A stretch of 64,000 nt of DNA from Talinum fruticosum. Taxonomy: Eukaryota > Streptophyta > Magnoliopsida > Caryophyllales > Talinaceae. The notes below the pieces were generated by a model that was given only the letters and a program-made list of their open reading frames with translations, had not been told where the DNA came from and did no database searches. This document shows positions 46,713 to 57,198 of this stretch, one piece after another (the first letter of the stretch is position 1; each line of letters starts with the position of its first letter). The translations under genes and the position numbers were made by a program. The stretch covers positions 1,178,001-1,242,000 of the forward strand of contig JAITYX010000028.1 in NCBI GenBank assembly GCA_021018815.1, in the 5' to 3' direction.

Positions 46713-47680
46713 ATCATGTTTTGTCGAAATAGGGACTGGATATTTGACTTATATGAAAATTTGAAGTCTTAATGAGGTTATGTGCCCCATTCTAATTTTG
46801 AGCTTTTAGTTTGTGTGCTAATAGCTCCTTTGTTTGTATGGTATAAGATTTATATCTCCTCCTCGATATTCTTGGATTTGTATGATCTTTTCAATCATAA
46901 GCCCCCATGTTCTTCTTGGATGCTTGTGTCCAGCTCTTCTTGAATGTCGGAAATTCGATAAGCTTTGACATTCTTGATTGAATTTCTTTGAAGGTGGCGG
47001 TGCTAGTGACCTTCATGACACCGATTTGATGCTTGGATGCTTGATTGAATAATTCCCTGTAGGGTGCATTGTTATTTAATTTTTTGTGTTTTTAGGAGTT
47101 TGACTCACGCAAAGGAGATGAATGTAAGACTCTATTCTAAAAACAAATGCATTCTCTTATTAAGAAAATGCACAAAATTTAAAAAGACAAAGACAAAATT
47201 GCACTTTTAGCCCCCACTCCCCAAAGTAGTGTGTATAGAAAATTAGGCCGATTGAACTACGATGTATTCCTGCTAAATGGTGAACAGTGAACCCTAGACT
47301 TGACGATTTACTATTGAGTCGGCGTGGCATGCTTCTTCACTTATGCTCCTCCGAGTAAGGCAAGGTGGCTTTGAATTTGGGAATAAGAAATGGGAGCAAG
47401 ATTAGGTTTGGGGTCGGACCTCGTGGGCTTTCTACGTATCTGCTATAACGGAAATCGGGTCTTCGTAGTTCAAAAATGAAGTATGATTCACGTTTGGGTT
47501 TTATTTTATTTTATTTTTAAAATCCAGGAAAAGGAAATAAACATATAATGGATATGGAAATAGGCAATAGAAAGCTTTATTAGCATCCTTGATGAGTGGT
47601 GGGCTCATTAGGTGATCTTCTAGCTGGTTGTGGATGCCTGCTCCTCTTCAATAAACATGTCGACATCTCGAAATGCTTTA
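46713..47680. other. J spacer without gene
   Basis: 47140-47240 matches A's spacer between the antisense genes (GCATTCTCTTATT...GCACAAAATTT). The rest shows no recognised motif. PMD and DUF7745 coding sequence are absent. Confidence 0.5.
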
Positions 47681-48296
47681 AAGTCCATAAGGGATAAGAA
47701 CTTTAACCGCCACCGATAGGCAAGTTGTAGGTTCTTGATGATGATTCTAACCCGATTTTTTCGGACGGTCGATCGAGTCATGTGGGCTGCTTTTACTATC
47801 TAGAGCATGAGGAAGTTAGTGAAGCTTTCATTGTCTCCTTGCTTGATCAACTCTAGATCCCGAGGAGTGACTAGTAAATCAGTATTGTAGGAGTATTGTG
47901 TCTTTTATCTAGCTCTCAATCAATTTCATTGCCTTTATTCGGGTGTAAAGATAAGGATGTAAGAACTTCCTGCAAAGATCCCGCCGGTTTGTGACCTTAT
48001 GTGGGTCAATAGCATTGTACCACTTCATGACGTGGCTAAGCATCCATGGAAAGATGACATGGTATGTGTCCTCCGGTACATTCTTTAAAGTCATTTCCCT
48101 ACAAAGTTCCTCACATGATGGTGAGGGTTTTAGTCCCTTGGAACTTGATGTTAGGCATGGTGAATTTTGGGGGTAGTTTCCCTTTAGGGATTGAAGTGAA
48201 TCCTCGGGCTAGATAATAGTTATTAAACATTTATGACTCCAGTAACATCTTCTCTATTTGATCTATTCGTGGATCGGAATGAGGCCTGAGCTGAGG
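47681..48296 (-). pseudogene. gypsy gag (element J), truncated
   Basis: MTLKNVPEDTYHVIFPWM and MKWYNAIDPHKVTNRRDLC (48094-47960) are the Retrotrans_gag core seen in D and A. The zinc-type tail (47740-47790) follows. Gag is directly adjacent to the copia LTR at 48297. Confidence 0.8.
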
Positions 48297-49454
48297 TTAT
48301 TAGACTAAGAAAATTCCATTTCGTTTCTAACTCGGATAATTAGTTGTTTAATTATCATAATTATTTTATTATCTATGTCTAATCTTGGACCAAAGTATTT
48401 TATACTTTGAGAACCAAAATTGATTTACTTTTGTAGGTTATTCAAACGAGGATACACTTTTCAAAGTACAAAAGTAACCGGCTTCAAAATGTCAAATCAC
48501 CGAGTGACATGGCTTTTCACCTTGTCTGCTCTAGTCCCGGAAGATTGTGTCGGGCATGTCTGTTTCCAAATCTGGAAAAGCTGGACGCTAAGCTTAACGG
48601 TGGTTTCCACCTTATCTTTCAAGACACCGCCAGCGGTTTTGGGACTTCCAAGAGGGTTTAAACCGTTGTCTAACGTTCACATTACAACGGATACTTTACG
48701 AGTGACTCGAAAGCTTACATCAACGGTCACAAAGAATTCTCGGTCGGCGAGATGAAGATAACGGCTACTCTGCCTGGTGATCTATAAATAGAAGCCACCT
48801 CACAAGACTTGAAGATTGCCGAACATATTGTTAATACACGAACTTGAGCAAAGTCTTTGTATTCATTCTCAATCATCTACTTACAACTCCTACTGTGTAA
48901 TTCATTACTTTACGAGTTGTAAGGTCTTATACTTAGTTACAAACACTTTCTTACTTTCTCTGTAAGGTCCCTTGACTAAGTTGTAAAGGTTAACTCAACT
49001 TAGTTTTCCCTAGCTGTAAGGGTTATCTCAGCTAGGAAGTACTAGATCGAGATAAGGGAATTTATGAGTCTAGGAAAACTTGTAAAGAGTTGTCTAAGGG
49101 AGCAACTCGAGGTGCGGTCGGTTCACGGTATTTTGCGGACTCAAAATAGTGGATTTGACTTCGCGTTTGGATTAGCACGGTCCGTGGTTTTCTGCTCCAG
49201 GAGGGTTTCCACGTAATCTCTAAGTGTTTACTTTACGAGTTCATTCTAGACTCGGACCATCTCAAAGCCTTTGATTAATTTGCCACTTTACTCTAAGCGG
49301 CACTTACGAGTCCATACTTTTCTATCTCTGTTTTGACTCGGAACTCACTTTTGTATCGTATTTGGCAAAAGGAGTTTGAATTTCAAAGAAAATCCTCCAT
49401 CACCCTATTCACCCCCTCAAGGGTGACTCGAGACTCTCCCTAAGCAAACCTTCA
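48297..49454 (+). mobile_element. 5' LTR of copia element F, 5'-truncated
   Basis: The right end GCAAACCTTCA is followed by the PBS. The left third is missing: it starts at TTATTAGACTAAG, equal to 57582 in the 3' LTR, about 380 bases inside. It keeps a segment of about 480 bp (48570-48960) that the 3' LTR lacks. TATA box TATAAATA at 48783-48790. Confidence 0.85.
48783..48790 (+). promoter_or_regulatory. TATA box of copia LTR (F)
   Basis: TATAAATA followed by GAAGCCACCTC. The same box on the minus strand lies near 60275-60285 in G's LTR (CTATAAATAGAAGCCAC). Confidence 0.65.
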
Positions 49455-49475
49455 ATTAGTATCGAGCCTAGCCTT
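49455..49475 (+). other. copia primer binding site (F)
   Basis: ATTAGTATCGAGCCTAG follows the LTR end. It is the Met-tRNA-type PBS missing one base and with one substitution; see E. Confidence 0.65.
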
Positions 49476-49513
49476 TTAGGAAGGATCTAACCATCCAAAG
49501 GTCCAAAGATCAA

Positions 49514-51060
49514 ATGGCTAAGAACAACGGAGAGTTCGACGAAGGAAGATCTTCTAGCGGACCCCAAAATTCAAAGGATCAAACTTCGGGCATTGGAAGA
49601 AACTTATGGAATGTTTCCTCATGGATCATGATGAAGATGTGTGGGAAATCATACGACAAGGAAACTACATTCCAATGAAGATAGAGGAATTGAGAATCAT
49701 TCCCAAGACAAAGGCGGAATTTACTCTGGCGAAGCAGAAGTTCGGGAAGAACTTCGAGGCAATGAACATTCGATGTGCGCCATCGGCTCGAGAAAAATAC
49801 AATCGGGTGTGCACTGCGACTCGGTAAAAGAAGTGTGGGACACACTTGTCAACACTTACGAAGGGACTAGCCGAGTCGGACAAGCAAAGATCACCCGGTA
49901 TCTTCATAAATACGAGTTATTTAAGATGGAGCCGAAGAAAACATCACTCGGATGTTCATTCGATTTCTTGAGATTACCAACAATCTCAAATCACTGGGTA
50001 AGCAGATTTCTCACGAGGAAATGTGCAGAAAGATACTCGAAGTCTACCCAAGAGAAGATGGGGTCCCAAGGTGACTGCCATTGAGGAGGCTCGGAACCTC
50101 TCACTCTTAAAGCTAGACGAGCTCATCGGGAAGCTTCTCGCTCACGAAATCCATCTACAAGAGGAGGATCGTTGAAGGAAGTACCAAAAGGAACATAGCA
50201 TTGAAAGCCTCGAGAATCCAAAGAAGCAAATCCGAGCTCTTCGACTCGAGAGGATGATCCCATGGCACTCATTGCAAGAGGTTTCAAGAGAATAATGAAG
50301 CACAAAAGATGGGATAAAAGGCCAAAGGAAGAATTCTACAAGAAAGACAAGAGGGACAGAAAAGGTAAGTACTCTTCACCCTCAAAGATATCTTTATCTA
50401 AGAATTCCGGATGTTTTCGAGTGTGGCAGCAAAGACCACATAGTCAAAGATTGTCAGAAAAGAAAAAGGACGAGAAAGAAGAAGGAGGCCATGATGGCAA
50501 CATGGAGCGATGAGGACTCATCGAGAAGATGACGAGGACTCGGACGACTCGAAGTGTCCGATGGCAATCTCTAACTCGGAAGCTGAAAGAGAGTCGGACT
50601 CGGACTCGAGACAATGAGAAAACGAATCCTTAAGAGGTAATTGATTATTTCCTCAAATTCTCCAAAGTCGATTTAGCTAAGTACATTTTTACTTTAGAAG
50701 AAAAGTCTAATTCCGATTCTTCTCAATACAAAGAACAACTTGAGTCAATTTCTTCTAAGAGCAAGTCTTTGAAAAATGAATTGGAAAAGCTGAGACTCAC
50801 ACTCGGAGAAGTCAAGACTAGTGCTCAATCTAATGAGGCCGAGTGCGAGTTAGTCACGAAAGAAAATGAGCAACTTAAGCGAAGCTCATTGAGTCTCAAG
50901 ATCTTGTTTTAAAGTTTACTCAAGGACAGAAAAACCTTGACGTGCTCTTAGGATCACAATGTGTCTCCTTTAGAAAAGAAGGTCTTGGTTTCAACAAAGA
51001 GGAGGAATCCAATTCCTACTCGGAATTGTTTAAAAAGATTCCGAAGCTGTGAAGTTCGGG
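49514..51060 (+). pseudogene. copia gag with zinc knuckle (F)
   Basis: ATG 49514 starts MAKNNGEFDEGRSS. The UBN2 core follows: ECFLMDHDEDVWEIIRQGN (49605-49670), IRCAPSAREKYNRVC, EVWDTLVNTYEGT, then NNLKSLGK and EEMCRKILEVYPRED in shifted frames. A zinc knuckle with spacing C-x2-C-x4-H-x4-C is at 50410-50453, with one extra T splitting its first Cys from the rest. A Ser/Asp/Glu-rich tail (50500-50880) leads to protease. Gag would package element RNA. Confidence 0.85.
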
Positions 51061-51900
51061 AAAGCTGAGCATGGTCCCATTCACAAAAATGAAGGGAGGA
51101 CTAAGCCCGAAGCTGTTTACAAAAAGAAACCATTTTCTCCTGTTTCAAAAGGAAAGGTTTCAAAAGAAAGAGACACGGACTCGGTTCTCTGCAAGGAAGA
51201 CTCGGAATCGAGATAAAACCCAAAGTCATTCAAATGCGGGTTACGAAAAACCTTCTTCCTCAAAAAGGACCACGGTAAAAAATGTTACTTGGGTTCATTA
51301 GAGGAAGTGAGAAGGGTTAGATTCTCTCTGTTTTGCGGAGTCACTTAGAAGAGAGCAAAGGACACTGGTACCTTGACGGTGGATGTTCCCGCCACATGTC
51401 GGGAGATGCGGGACTCTTTTACGAGTTGGAAAACCATAAAGGAGGAAAGGTCACATTTGGAGATGATTGCGAAGGCAAGATAGTTGGGATAGGCATGATT
51501 GGAAAAGGAAGCAATCTAGTCGATCCAGTCTACCTTGTCAAAGGTTTAAAGTACAATCTGCTCAGCATCTCTTAACTATGTGATAAAGGTCGAGAGGTAA
51601 GATTCACTCGGACCAACTGCTACATTTCGATGTCACTACCAAAGAGATCAAGCTTTCGGGTAAGAGATCGGCTAACACCCCTATCATTCCTCTTTCGATC
51701 GTAGTCAGAATATGTCGTGCTTAAAAGCATCACTTCATGATGATTCATGGTCTTGGCATCGTAGATTAGGCCATATTAGCATGCATACTATCAAAAAGCT
51801 GGCATCTCATGAGTGCGGTTAGGGGTTTACCTAAGCGTGTTTTTGAGAAAGATAAAGTATGTGAAGCATGCACCGAGAGGAAACAAGTCGAGATCTTCAT
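51061..51900 (+). pseudogene. copia protease/GAG-pre-integrase (F)
   Basis: The 80-residue frame 51333-51575 has WYLDGGCSRHMSGD, then GKIVGIGMIGKGSNLVDPVYL and VKGLKYNLLSIS. The canonical copia protease has an Asp-Ser/Thr-Gly site at this position; here it reads DGGCS, with the Gly-Gly doubled. A HHCC-type segment follows with WHRRLGHISMHTIKKLASHE and KVCEACTERKQ (51745-51885). Confidence 0.8.
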
Positions 51901-52760
51901 TCAAATCTCTGAAGACAGTTTCCACATCCAAAGTGCTTGAGCTACTGCATATGGACTTATGTGGTGAAATCTCTATTAAGAGCCTCGGAGGTAAATCATA
52001 TATATTTGTATTATTAATGATTATTCACGATTTACCTGGGTGTGTTTTCTTAAGCACAAGATTGAAGCATTCAAGGAGTTCAGCAAGCTCCATAGAAAAA
52101 TCCGAGTTGAGTCTCGGACTCAAATCCGGAGAATTCGAACCGACCATGGAAGGGAGTTCGATTACTCAAAATTCTCGAGTTTTGTGACAAAAATGGCATC
52201 TCTCACAACTTCTCGGCACCAAGGACTCCTCAACAAAATGGAGTAGTGGAGAGAAAGAACAGAACCCTTAAAGAAATAGCAAGGACAATGATGATTGAAC
52301 ACAACTTGCCTTACTATTTACGAGGCTGAGGCGATCAACACAGCCAACTATACTCGAATAGATGCCTCATCGGACCCATTACGAAGAAAACTCCTTATGA
52401 GCTCTACAAAGGGAAGAAGCCAAATATTTCCTATTTCGGACCATTCGGATGTAAGTGCTACGTTCACAACAATGGTAAGGATCACTGACCAAGTTTGATG
52501 CTCGGTCGAGATGAAGGTATTTTTACAGGTTATTCTTCTCAGAGCAAAGCTTATTGTATTTTCAATAAGAGAACTAACAAAGTGGAAGAGAGCATCCACG
52601 TTGTGTTTGATGAGCTTGAACAGGAGAAACCGAGTGAGTCTTCATACTCGGAATTAAAGCTCGGTAGAGATGATGACGAAGCCGAGCCTACCAAGACTCG
52701 ACTCAACCTACTCGGAATGAAGTCACTCGGAACGAGGTAACTCTGAATGAGGCAACTCAA
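51901..52760 (+). pseudogene. copia integrase (F)
   Basis: Motifs in order: LLHMDLCGEISIKSLGGKSY (51940-52000, first catalytic Asp), RTDHGREFDYSKF (about 52135-52175, second Asp), a GVVERKNR block (52240-52260, Glu), then KTPYELYKGKKPN (52390-52430) and the GYSSQSKAY / VEESIHVVFDE C-terminal part (52525-52615). The triad can be read in successive frames; indels break it between blocks. Confidence 0.85.
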
Positions 52761-52959
52761 GAGCTCGCTCGAACGAACAATTCAATGAAGAAGATTGCTC
52801 GGAACAAGCTTACGAAGATCAAGCGGCTCAGCCCACAAACCTCGTGAATCAAAGAAGCGGTAAAGCATTCAAATTTACTTCCAGTCATCCCCAGAAAAAA
52901 TAATTTCGATATCAACGAGTGGGGTAAGAACTCGTTCCTCTGTTCAAAATCTATGTGCA

Positions 52960-53830
52960 TTCAATGTATTCATTTCATTAATCGAACCCAAAAATGCACT
53001 AGAGGCCCTTAATGAACCTGAATGGGTAGAGGCCATGCAAGAGGAACTCAATCAATTTGAACGAAATCAAGTTTGGACTCTAACCAACCGACCTTCGACC
53101 ACCCGAGTCATAGGAACCAAATGGGTTTTCAAAAACAAAGCTGGATGAGGGTGGAGTGGTCGTCGGAAATAAGGCTAGACTTGTGGCTCAAGGTTACAAT
53201 CAAGAAGAAGGAATTGATTGTGGGGAAACCTTTGCACTGTCGCCAAAATCGAAGCTATTAGAATCTTGTTAGCATTTGCATCCAGCATGCATATTAAATT
53301 ATATGAAATGGATGTTAAGTGTGCTTTTCTCAATGGCTTTATTAAAGAAGAAGTCTATGTCGAGCAGACCTCCTGGTTTTGAAAACTCGGAATTTCTAAA
53401 GAATGTTTTCAAACTTCAAAAGGCTCTCTATGGTCTTAAACAAGCTCCGCGAGCTTGGTATGAAAAACTGAGCAATTTCTTGGTTCAAAATGATTTCAAA
53501 AGAGGTCAGATTGATAAGATTCTCTTCATAAAGACCAAGGGGAAAGATTTCCTTATTGTTCAAATCTATGTTGATGATATTATCTTCGGTGCTACTAATG
53601 AATTTCTATGCCGAGAATTTCCGAGTTGATGAGTCAAGAATTCCAAATGAGTATGATGGGAGAACTCAATTTCTTCCTTCGTTTACAAATCAAACAAGAA
53701 AAGGATGGGATCTACGTCCATCAATCAAAGTATACCAAGGAACTGTTGAAGAAATATAAACTTCAAGATGCAAAGCATGCATCTACACCCATGAGCAGCG
53801 AGCATAAAACTTGACTCGGACGAGAAAGGT
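52960..53830 (+). pseudogene. copia reverse transcriptase (F)
   Basis: Blocks: PKNALEALNEPEWVEAMQEE (52987-53045), RVIGTKWVFKNK, EMDVKCAFLNGFIKEE, then LQKALYGLKQAPRAWYEKL (53415-53470), IYVDDIIFGATNEFL (53565-53610, catalytic YVDD intact) and MSQEFQMSMMGELNFFLRLQ (53630-53690). The best preserved stretch is 53276-53629, 117 residues open. Confidence 0.9.
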
Positions 53831-54502
53831 AAAGCGATGGATCGAAACTCTATCGAGGTATGATTGGATCTTTGCCATATCTTACTTCCAGCCGACTCGA
53901 TATAATGTTCGGTGTTTGCTTATGCGCAAGATTTCAAGCTAATCTAAAAGAATCACATCTCGGTGCGGTGAAGAGAATATTCGGATATCTTACGGGCACT
54001 CGGAATTTAGGTCTATGGTATTCCGGAGACTCGGAACCGACTCTCATCTGGATACTCGAGATGTAGACTACGCTGGATACAAAGTTGATCGAAAGAGCAC
54101 TTCTAGAGCTTGCCAATTTACGGGTCAATCCCTAATATCTTGGCACTCAAAGAAGTAGAACTCGGTAGCTCTATCAGCTGCTGAAGCTGAGTATATTGCA
54201 GTTGGAGCTGTTGCGCTCGGATTCTATGGATAAGGCCACACTTGAAAGATCTTGGACTGTCCTTCAAATCGGTTCCAATCAAGTGTGACAATCGAGTGCA
54301 ATCGGCATCACCAAGAATCCAGTCCGAGCACTCGAAGACAAAGCATATCGAGGTCGAGATATCACTTCCTACGAGACCACTCTAAAAAGGTGATATTGAA
54401 CTTGAGTTCATTCCTACTAATCTTCAATTAGCTGATATCTTTACTAAGCCTCTTGGTAAGATCAATTTTGTTTCATTCGGAATGAGCTTGGGATGTTAAA
54501 TG
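53831..54502 (+). pseudogene. copia RNase H (F)
   Basis: MIGSLPYLTSSRLDIMFGVC and CARFQANLKESHL lead into RNase H; ALSAAEAEYIAVGA (54175-54215), a TKHIEVEISLPT block (54340) and SFGMSLGMLNA (54470-54500) close pol. Spacing is normal; indels break the frame. Confidence 0.85.
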
Positions 54503-54897
54503 CATAAGCTGTGTGATTTTTTCGTAATTATCGTGCTATGTGTTTTCACTTTTAATAACCATTAGCTCGGTTGATTCGGTGATACTTGGGTTAGTAGTTA
54601 TTTCCTGTTTCGAGTCACTCGAAACCATTCTAAGTCATACTCGGACGTAGAGGAAAACTTGGACTTCAAATTTCCTGAAACCATCTCTAGAGTAGTGGAG
54701 AGTTTCGGAACGTATTTTCAAAATCCTTTTCTCTCTCTCTCTCAGCGCTGTGATCAAACGTTAGTCGTAGATCTCTAACTGCTGAAATCTTCACCGTTGA
54801 GAAGAGAACCGTCACACCGAGTCTACGATGAGTCGATGGACAAGCCGAGTCGAAAGGAGTTATACTTAACGAGATAGTTGACGAGCGTGTATTTTTT
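54503..54897 (+). other. spacer after copia pol (F)
   Basis: No open frame. It contains CTCTCTCTCTCTC (54731-54743). It precedes the internal TATA box. Confidence 0.5.
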
Positions 54898-54905
54898 TAT
54901 AAATA
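54898..54905 (+). promoter_or_regulatory. internal TATA box before accessory ORF (F)
   Basis: TATAAATA followed by GCGTCTATTCATCTTCGTC, about 240 bp before ATG 55140. In G (minus strand) TATATATAA lies about 237 bp before its ATG, followed by CGTCTATCCATCTTCATC. A splice-donor-like GTAAGTTTCGACT between box and ATG (55029) is also shared (G: 63313). Confidence 0.6.
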
Positions 54906-55139
54906 GCGTCTATTCATCTTCGTCTCGGTATTCTACATTCCATCTCTCTCAAACAAAACTTTTGCGGAAGATTTCTACGTAAATAGTGATCTTTGAAGCT
55001 CTTCGAAGCATCGTAAAGGCCATCTCAAGTAAGTTTCGACTTGCTCTCATTTGTTTCTTCTACTCTTTTCGTTTCTTCTCATCTACCTCTTCCTCTCTTT
55101 TCTTACTGAAAAGTTTTATCTTTCCTTCCTCTTCTCAAA

Positions 55140-56717
55140 ATGCCTAAGAGAGGTAACCATCCCGATTTTTAGGTCTCCTCTTCCTCCAAAAAGCCTCGCA
55201 CCAAAACTCTAGAAAGCTTAACCCCCTCCAAACCCATTGTCACCCAACATCTTGCACTTGGACGACAAATTCTTTCCTACAACCAAATTTTCTTGGTTGG
55301 CTCACATACAAACTACCGGGGCATACAACTTTCTTAGTTTCAGCGAGTTCATCTATCCCGAACTCATTTTTGAGTTCTACACTCACCTCACCTCCTCCGA
55401 AAATGTTCTAACCTCCGGGGTTCGGAACATTACTGTTCGCATAAACACATCTCTCCTCCACCGCCTGTTCAAGGTCTCCTCTCTCTTCTTGAACAGCAAC
55501 TCCATTCCTTTCACTTGAAGTCGCCAGCTACTTCTTTGAAAAGTACGCAAAGAATTTCTCGAGTCACGGAAAAACTTTTCGGTGACTCGGTTGAAGTCGA
55601 AGCACGCCTTCTATGCTTTCTGCGATGAGAACCTTTTTCTCTCAGCATTCTAGTAAGGAGAACCCCAACTCCAAGCACCTCAAAGCTCTTTTTGACATTC
55701 TTGAGAGATACGAAGTAGACCTCTTCCCCCTAATTGAGCAAATGGCAGGTGTGCCGGCTCAACATCAAATAAAGAAGAACACCTCCCTTCCTTTCGGTGC
55801 TCTTCTCACCCTTGTCTTCAAACAATTCCTAGTTCCTCTCCCCTCCAGACCCAAACGTTGTGTCCGAGGCTGCCGTTGTTGTCGGCAAAAAGGAACTTCG
55901 AGGGTACGGATACCAGGAAGCGAAGTTGGTGTGCGGGTACATAACTCGGAGCCGAGGTCTCCTTCTCCGCCTCGGACTCGGAATTTAACCCCCTCTCTCT
56001 CCCTCTCCACTGTTGGTGCCTCAACCTCGAGTGCCTCCAAATCTCTCTCTGCTATTTTGTCCCCGTTTTTATGGACAAAATCAACTCTGTGTCCTCTATT
56101 TTCCAGGACACGCTCCGGTCTTTCAAACTTGTCCTCCAAAATATGAATATCAACCAAAAGACCGCCCAATCCCAAATCCGAGAGCAGCGAGTCTCTAGTT
56201 CTTGCGATGAGGGAGGCTGGTGAAGGAGCGAAGGAGCTGGTCGAGCTCCTCGGAGAGAGAAGGTCCAAGGCGGCTCGGGACCATGGTGACTCGAAGCGTG
56301 CGAAGCGTCTTCGAGCCCAGTGTCCGACCTCCTCGGATAACGGGGATGAAGAAGAAGAAGAAGGCTGCGAGATGTAGAAGCGGCGAGCGAGAAGCCTGCG
56401 GCTGAGGCAACTCCATCCGAACAAGGGGAGGAACACAAAGAAGAAGCAGTGGGAAGCTGCGAGGGTCGAGCTGCTCCACGAGCTCGGATAGCGGTACTCA
56501 ACTCGAGACAGCGATGCAGGTGGGTTAAAAGACCTAGGCTGCACCGGCGGGTCGGTCGAGCAGCCCCCTCCAGCTACCGAGGTTCACAAAGAGGAACCCC
56601 TCGATCCACTCGTTCGGGTCGGCCACTCGGAGCTGAGCCCTTGACGATCATACGGAGTTCTCCTCCGCCGCGCTCAAGCACATCGTCAAGATCCTACTAG
56701 CACCGACATACCTCTAA
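55140..56717 (+). pseudogene. Sirevirus accessory (env-like position) ORF (F)
   Basis: Starts MPKRGNHPDF with an in-frame stop at codon 11 where G has Arg. A basic SSKKPR patch follows. The 93-residue frame 55237-55518 holds FSEFIYPELIFEFYTHL and SGVRNITVRINTSLLHRLF, reminiscent of the plant transposon protein domain (IPR046796-type). Next KENPNSKHLKALFDILE (55655) is identical to G apart from one residue. A helical part (MDKINSVSSIFQDTLRSF, about 56072-56125), an acidic DEEEEEGC stretch (about 56345-56370) and AALKHIVKI (56680) close it; stop 56715-56717. No clear signal peptide or membrane helix, so an envelope role is not supported. Confidence 0.7.
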
Positions 56718-57182
56718 CCCCTCCACTTCCACTCGAAATCCCCCTCTCCCTCGTAGGCGCCATGCACTTTGTCACAATTCCACGATCCGCGGATTCTTCT
56801 TCTTTACGAGAGTTTTCTACTTCTTTCTTTTGTCCGAGACATCTAAGTTGTACTAATTGTTCTTTTCTTCCCTTCTTTTTGTTATTACTTATTTTCTTTG
56901 AAAGGCAAGGGGAGAAATAGAGTCGGAAAAACTTGTTGTCTTGTTTAGGGGAGTTTTCCCTCTCAATCTATGTAATCTTTTTAAGTTTAATGAATTAATG
57001 CTTTCTCTTCAATGATTTACGTGTTTAAAATCTTTACGAGTTAACATTATTTCATTGTTAAGCATATTTTACTTTATGCTCCGATACACTAAGTACTTTT
57101 TACTTAACTCTCTTCATGCGCAACTATTCGGACTCGGATCTTTTTCACTAACAAAGTTTCTGTCTAAGTATGGAATGCCTTT
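56718..57182 (+). other. 3' UTR of F
   Basis: AT-rich; G has the matching stretch at 61216-61450 (AAAGGCAAGGGGAGAAAT in F). No gene. Confidence 0.6.
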
Positions 57183-57198
57183 CATCAAAAGGGGAGAT
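57183..57198 (+). other. polypurine tract of F
   Basis: CATCAAAAGGGGAGAT lies directly before the LTR start TGAAGACTCGG. Confidence 0.8.

Larger units (their letters stand above)
44220..48296 (-). mobile_element. Tat-derived element J lacking pol
   Basis: From right to left: gag (48296-47681), spacer, minisatellite, 3' UTR, LTR. No protease, RT or integrase sequence and no PMD core was found between gag and LTR. The 3' UTR shares words with A's (GCTTGGCTCGATC, GTGTTACCTGG), and 47140-47240 matches A's inter-gene spacer, so J derives from the A/B family by internal loss. It is truncated on the right by copia F. Confidence 0.75.

Noticed and set aside
55765..56544. 259-residue minus-strand frame
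   Set aside because: It is opposite to the accessory ORF of F, whose sense reading (MDKINSVSSIFQDTLRSF and neighbours) is protein-like and conserved in G.
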